Assembly: GCA_026196445.1 (NCBI GenBank)
Contig: JAPHTE010000170.1
Coordinates: forward strand, 1-8,527
Source of the DNA: Lysobacterales bacterium
Lineage (GTDB): Bacteria; Pseudomonadota; Gammaproteobacteria; Xanthomonadales; SZUA-36
Length of the DNA: 8,527 nucleotides
Direction: 5' to 3'
Positions within the stretch are counted from its first letter, which is position 1. Each line of letters opens with the position of its first letter. A model generated the notes under the pieces. That model saw only the letters and a program-made list of their open reading frames with translations. It was not told where the DNA came from and made no database searches. Position numbers and translations under genes: made by a program. Positions 5,776 to 8,527 of this stretch are shown piece after piece.

Positions 5776-7067
5776 GTAAACATCTCCATCAGCGCACCCA
5801 CTTTCGCAGTTTCCTGCTGCACTTCCGGCCTCGTGCGGTGCCGGAACGCACGCTCAGGTTTACCCTGACCTGGGGCCTGGGCGGCATGGCCATGGTGCTG
5901 GTACTGCTGCTGATCGCTACCGGCCTGATGCTCAAGTTCGTATACGAGCCCTTTCCGGACCGGGCTTATGATTCGATTCTCTATCTGAACAGCCAGGTGC
6001 CGTTTGGACAACTGCTCAGGAACATCCACTGGTGGAGCGCCAACGCGCTGATCCTGGTCGCTTTCCTGCACCTGTTGCGGGTGTTTTACACTGGCGCTTT
6101 CGTGGCGCCGCGCCAGTTGAACTGGGTGATCGGCCTGCTACTGATGGCGGCGGTCGTTTTGTCAAACTACACCGGTTACCTCTTGCCGTGGGACCAGGTC
6201 GCTTTCTGGGCTATCACCATCAGCACCTCGATGCTTGATTACCTGCCGGGTGTCGGCGAAGGCATCAAGCAATGGATACTGGGCGGCGCCGAGGCGGGAC
6301 CCCAGACCCTGGTCAATTTTTATGCCATCCACACCGCGATCCTGCCGACCCTGCTGTTGTTCGCCCTGCCCTTTCACTTCTGGCGAGTGCGTAAGGCGCA
6401 GGGACTGGTGATCCCGAAAACGACCAATGAGGACCCTCAAACAAAGGGCGAGATGGTCGACTCTATGCCACACCTGATAATGCGCGAGGTCAGCATGGCC
6501 CTGTTGTTGTGCGCCATCATCCTTCTACTCGCCATGTTTTTTAACGCGCCGCTCACCGACCAGGCCAACCCGGGACTGAGCCCCAACCCGACCAAGGCGC
6601 CGTGGTATTTCATGGGCATCCAGGAACTGCTGATGCATTTCCACCCGGTGTTCGCAATCCTGCTGATACCACTGGCCCTTCTACTCGGCTTGCTGGCCTT
6701 GCCGCTCATACGCTACGACGCCGTGACCTCCGGGGTCTGGTTCGCATCGGCAAGGGGCCGCAGGCTGGTGCTCGTTGCAATGGTGCTGGCCATGATATTC
6801 AGCATCGGGGGCGTGCTACTCGACGAATACGTCCTGCCCGCGCAAATGGTCGGGCCGCCCGGCTTCATCAGCACCGGCTTGCTGCCGTTCGGTCTCATCC
6901 TGGCCCTGGCTGCAGGATTTTACCTGTTGGCCAGAAAAGTGCTGGGCGCCAATATCAACGAAGCTGTACAGGCCCTGTTTACGCTGCTCATTACTGCCTT
7001 TGTCACCCTCACACTGATCGGCGTCTGGTTCCGCGGCACGGGCATGCAACTGATGTGGACGGGGTAA
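5772..7067 (+). CDS. Cytochrome b of a Rieske/cytochrome b complex, b6-type with fused subunit-IV half
   Basis: This 431-residue inner-membrane diheme protein should oxidise quinol in a bc1/b6f-like complex. The N-terminal half is b6-like, with heme-ligand histidines H86 and H100 in helix B, and H187 and H202 in helix D. The 15-residue H187-H202 spacing is that of chloroplast/cyanobacterial b6; mitochondrial-type b has 14. The C-terminal half corresponds to subunit IV plus about two extra helices, roughly nine membrane segments in all. The Qo-site PEWY motif is replaced by A276-P-W-Y279. G35 stands where b6 has the Cys that binds heme ci covalently, so that extra heme is not expected. An in-frame stop at 5751-5753 leaves TTG 5772 as the only conventional start, with a weak ribosome binding site. 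Rieske and multiheme c genes follow. Called petB/fbcH-like; no symbol assigned because the subfamily is atypical. Confidence 0.93.
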   Translation: MSKHLHQRTHFRSFLLHFRPRAVPERTLRFTLTWGLGGMAMVLVLLLIATGLMLKFVYEPFPDRAYDSILYLNSQVPFGQLLRNIHWWSANALILVAFLHLLRVFYTGAFVAPRQLNWVIGLLLMAAVVLSNYTGYLLPWDQVAFWAITISTSMLDYLPGVGEGIKQWILGGAEAGPQTLVNFYAIHTAILPTLLLFALPFHFWRVRKAQGLVIPKTTNEDPQTKGEMVDSMPHLIMREVSMALLLCAIILLLAMFFNAPLTDQANPGLSPNPTKAPWYFMGIQELLMHFHPVFAILLIPLALLLGLLALPLIRYDAVTSGVWFASARGRRLVLVAMVLAMIFSIGGVLLDEYVLPAQMVGPPGFISTGLLPFGLILALAAGFYLLARKVLGANINEAVQALFTLLITAFVTLTLIGVWFRGTGMQLMWTG

Positions 7068-7098
7068 AGTGTACTGTCTGCCCTATATAGCAAACTCA

Positions 7099-7119
7099 GC
7101 GGGCATAGACCATGCCCGC
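7099..7119 (+). other. Intercistronic stem-loop between cytochrome b and Rieske genes
   Basis: GCGGGCAT (7099-7106) and ATGCCCGC (7112-7119) form a perfect 8-bp stem with a 5-nt AGACC loop, 31 bp after the cytochrome b stop. No U-run follows, so it is not a standard intrinsic terminator. It may protect the upstream mRNA 3' end or mark processing and set different expression of the two genes. The remainder of the 187-bp gap shows no gene; it has a direct repeat TGAACACT at 7205-7212 and 7217-7224. Confidence 0.5.
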
Positions 7120-7254
7120 CACACGGGTACTCACCACAGTGCCCTCCACGGCGTTGCATTTGCATGGCATAGCACCACCATACCTGCGCGAATGTGCCTT
7201 GTTCTGAACACTCTGGTGAACACTGAATAAACGATACAGGACTGACAGTACGCT

Positions 7255-7767
7255 ATGAACGAGAAACACGGACAAAAAGGATCTATTACCCGCCGTTCAT
7301 TCCTGAATAGATTATGGGCCTTTTTGGGAATCATCACGGTAGCCGAAGTGGCCGTACTGGCCACGCGTTTTTTCAAACCGCGAAAGCCGGTTGTCGATGC
7401 CACCGCTGCCGATGCCGTGATTACAGCCGGGCCGGTTGACAACTTCGAGCCCGGTACCGTCAGCGCCTTTGTACGCGGAAAGTTCTACCTGGCCAGGCTG
7501 GAAGACGGTGGTTTCCTGGCCATGTCCCGCAGTTGCACTCACCTCAGTTGCACGGTCCCTTGGGTGGCCAAGGAAAACCGCTTTATCTGCCCCTGCCACT
7601 CATCGGAGTTCGCTATCACCGGTGAAGTCATCAACCCCCCCGCGCCGCGTGCGCTGGACCTGTACAAGGTCACCATCGAGAACGACGTGCTCAAAGTGGA
7701 TACCAGCCAGCTCGAGAGACGCTCCTCCTTCGAGGCCAGCCAGGTCGTTTACGTGAAGGACGCATGA
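7255..7767 (+). CDS. Rieske [2Fe-2S] iron-sulfur protein
   Basis: This 170-residue protein should carry electrons from quinol at the cytochrome b Qo site to a c-type cytochrome. The N-terminus has a Tat-like ITRRSFL motif (11-17) followed by one hydrophobic anchor (about 20-38). Rieske proteins are often Tat-exported after cluster insertion and stay anchored by this segment. Cluster ligands are all present: C94 and H96 in CTHLSC, C112 and H115 in CPCHSS, with the disulfide pair C99/C114. The usual Gly of CTHLGC is Ser98. The short insertion between the two boxes (CTVPW...NRFICPCH) resembles b6f-type and other short Rieske proteins. ATG 7255 has only a distant AGGA (7238-7241). It lies 187 bp after cytochrome b, and its TGA overlaps the next ATG (ATGA), implying translational coupling with the multiheme cytochrome. 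Confidence 0.95.
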   Translation: MNEKHGQKGSITRRSFLNRLWAFLGIITVAEVAVLATRFFKPRKPVVDATAADAVITAGPVDNFEPGTVSAFVRGKFYLARLEDGGFLAMSRSCTHLSCTVPWVAKENRFICPCHSSEFAITGEVINPPAPRALDLYKVTIENDVLKVDTSQLERRSSFEASQVVYVKDA

Positions 7768-8527
7768 GCAGCCTGACCGACAGGACAAATGCCTGGGAAT
7801 GGGCGGGCCTGACCGCCACCCTGCTGATCTGCATCTCACTGCCAGCCTATTACTTCGCGGGCTCAGGCGAGGACCACACCGGCGCTGTTGCTGCGAAAGC
7901 AACTTTTGTCGGTAGCGTGGAATGCCGTGACTGCCACAACCGGGAATACGACAACTGGCAAGGCTCCCATCACGATATGGCCATGGACGTGGCTTCTGAG
8001 ACCACCGTGCTGGGTGATTTTGAGGACACCGAGTTTACCGTGCACGGTGTAACCTCACGGTTCTACAGGAAAGACGGGCGGTTTTTTGTCTATACCAACG
8101 GCGTGGGCGGGCAGATGGGCGAATACGAGATCACCCATACCTTTGGCTGGTTCCCCCTGCAACAATACCTGGTGCCATTTCCCGGCGGGCGCTTGCAGAC
8201 CCTGCCACTGGCGTGGGATTCCCGCGATAACAAGTGGTTCAGGGTCCCGCCTGCTGAACCGGTGGAACCAGACGACTGGCTGTACTGGACCAACGCCGCC
8301 CAAAACTGGAACGGCATGTGCGCCCAATGCCACTCGACCAACCTGAAAAAGAACTACGACATCGAAACCGATAGCTACAACACGACCTGGTCGGACATCG
8401 ATGTGGGCTGCGAGGCCTGTCACGGCGCTGGTTCAAGGCACGTGGAGTGGGCGCAGATGCCCGAAATGGGCCGCCCGCTGACCTGGAATTACGACCTCGT
8501 ACAAAAGACGTCCGATATCAGCTCCAG
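7764..8527 (+). CDS. Membrane-anchored multiheme c-type cytochrome, cytochrome c554-like (3' truncated by window)
   Basis: The open frame from ATG 7764 runs to the window end without a stop: 254 complete codons visible, 3' end missing. Residues 12-33 form a hydrophobic signal anchor, so the rest should be periplasmic. Three CXXCH heme c sites are visible: CRDCH (54-58), CAQCH (186-190) and CEACH (216-220). Further histidines that could be distal ligands include H70/H71 in GSHHDMAM. Features such as GSHHDMA, FPGGRLQ, CHSTNL and DVGCEACHG recall a family of cytochrome c554-domain multiheme proteins that often continue into TPR repeats; that family memory is unverified and any TPR part lies outside. 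The start codon overlaps the Rieske stop. It probably takes the place of cytochrome c1 as electron acceptor for the neighbouring Rieske/cytochrome b pair. Heme total unknown. Confidence 0.88.
   Translation, partial: MSSLTDRTNAWEWAGLTATLLICISLPAYYFAGSGEDHTGAVAAKATFVGSVECRDCHNREYDNWQGSHHDMAMDVASETTVLGDFEDTEFTVHGVTSRFYRKDGRFFVYTNGVGGQMGEYEITHTFGWFPLQQYLVPFPGGRLQTLPLAWDSRDNKWFRVPPAEPVEPDDWLYWTNAAQNWNGMCAQCHSTNLKKNYDIETDSYNTTWSDIDVGCEACHGAGSRHVEWAQMPEMGRPLTWNYDLVQKTSDISS

Noticed and set aside
8055..8423. Minus-strand open frame opposite the multiheme cytochrome
   Set aside because: The plus-strand frame carries CXXCH sites and a signal anchor and is coupled to Rieske; the antisense frame has no support.
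1..8527. CRISPR array, tRNA/rRNA genes, insertion sequences or phage genes
   Set aside because: No regularly spaced repeats, tRNA-like folds, rRNA segments, transposase or integrase motifs were seen on either strand.

Overview
The window reads as chromosomal DNA of a moderately GC-rich gammaproteobacterium. The main evidence is a divergent rluC / rne pair, the arrangement known from Escherichia coli. Its RNase E keeps the E. coli residue numbering at the catalytic aspartates (D303, D346) and the zinc-link cysteines (C404, C407). A GacA/UvrY-type response regulator also fits this group. Genus cannot be read from the sequence.

Layout. Positions 1-151 hold a palindromic dispersed-repeat-like unit and a short direct repeat. 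rluC (23S rRNA pseudouridine synthase) lies on the minus strand at 152-1084. A 347-bp divergent intergenic region follows; it carries a good sigma-70-type promoter for rne and a leader of about 350 nt with five predicted stem-loops. rne occupies 1486-4317 on the plus strand. An 85-bp gap with a 13-bp perfect palindrome separates it from a convergent LuxR/UvrY-like response regulator (4402-5043, minus), whose phosphoacceptor Asp is replaced by Ser. A small secreted DUF2845-type protein (5271-5555, minus) follows.

From about 5630 the plus strand carries an electron-transfer cluster. It encodes a b6-type cytochrome b fused to a subunit-IV-like C-terminal half (5772-7067), a membrane-anchored Rieske iron-sulfur protein (7255-7767), and the first 254 codons of a membrane-anchored multiheme c-type cytochrome (7764 to beyond the window end). 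The Rieske and multiheme genes overlap by ATGA. No cytochrome c1 gene is seen, so the multiheme protein is the obvious candidate electron acceptor of a non-canonical quinol-oxidising Rieske/cytochrome b complex.

How the parts work together: rluC and rne form a conserved RNA-metabolism locus, with rne probably autoregulated through its leader. The Rieske/cyt b/multiheme c genes probably form one respiratory unit: quinol is oxidised at cytochrome b and Rieske, and electrons pass to c-type hemes on the periplasmic side. The two small minus-strand genes between these loci have no evident functional tie to either. The most unusual items are the Rieske/cyt b/multiheme cluster, the aspartate-less receiver domain, and the hairpin-rich rne leader.
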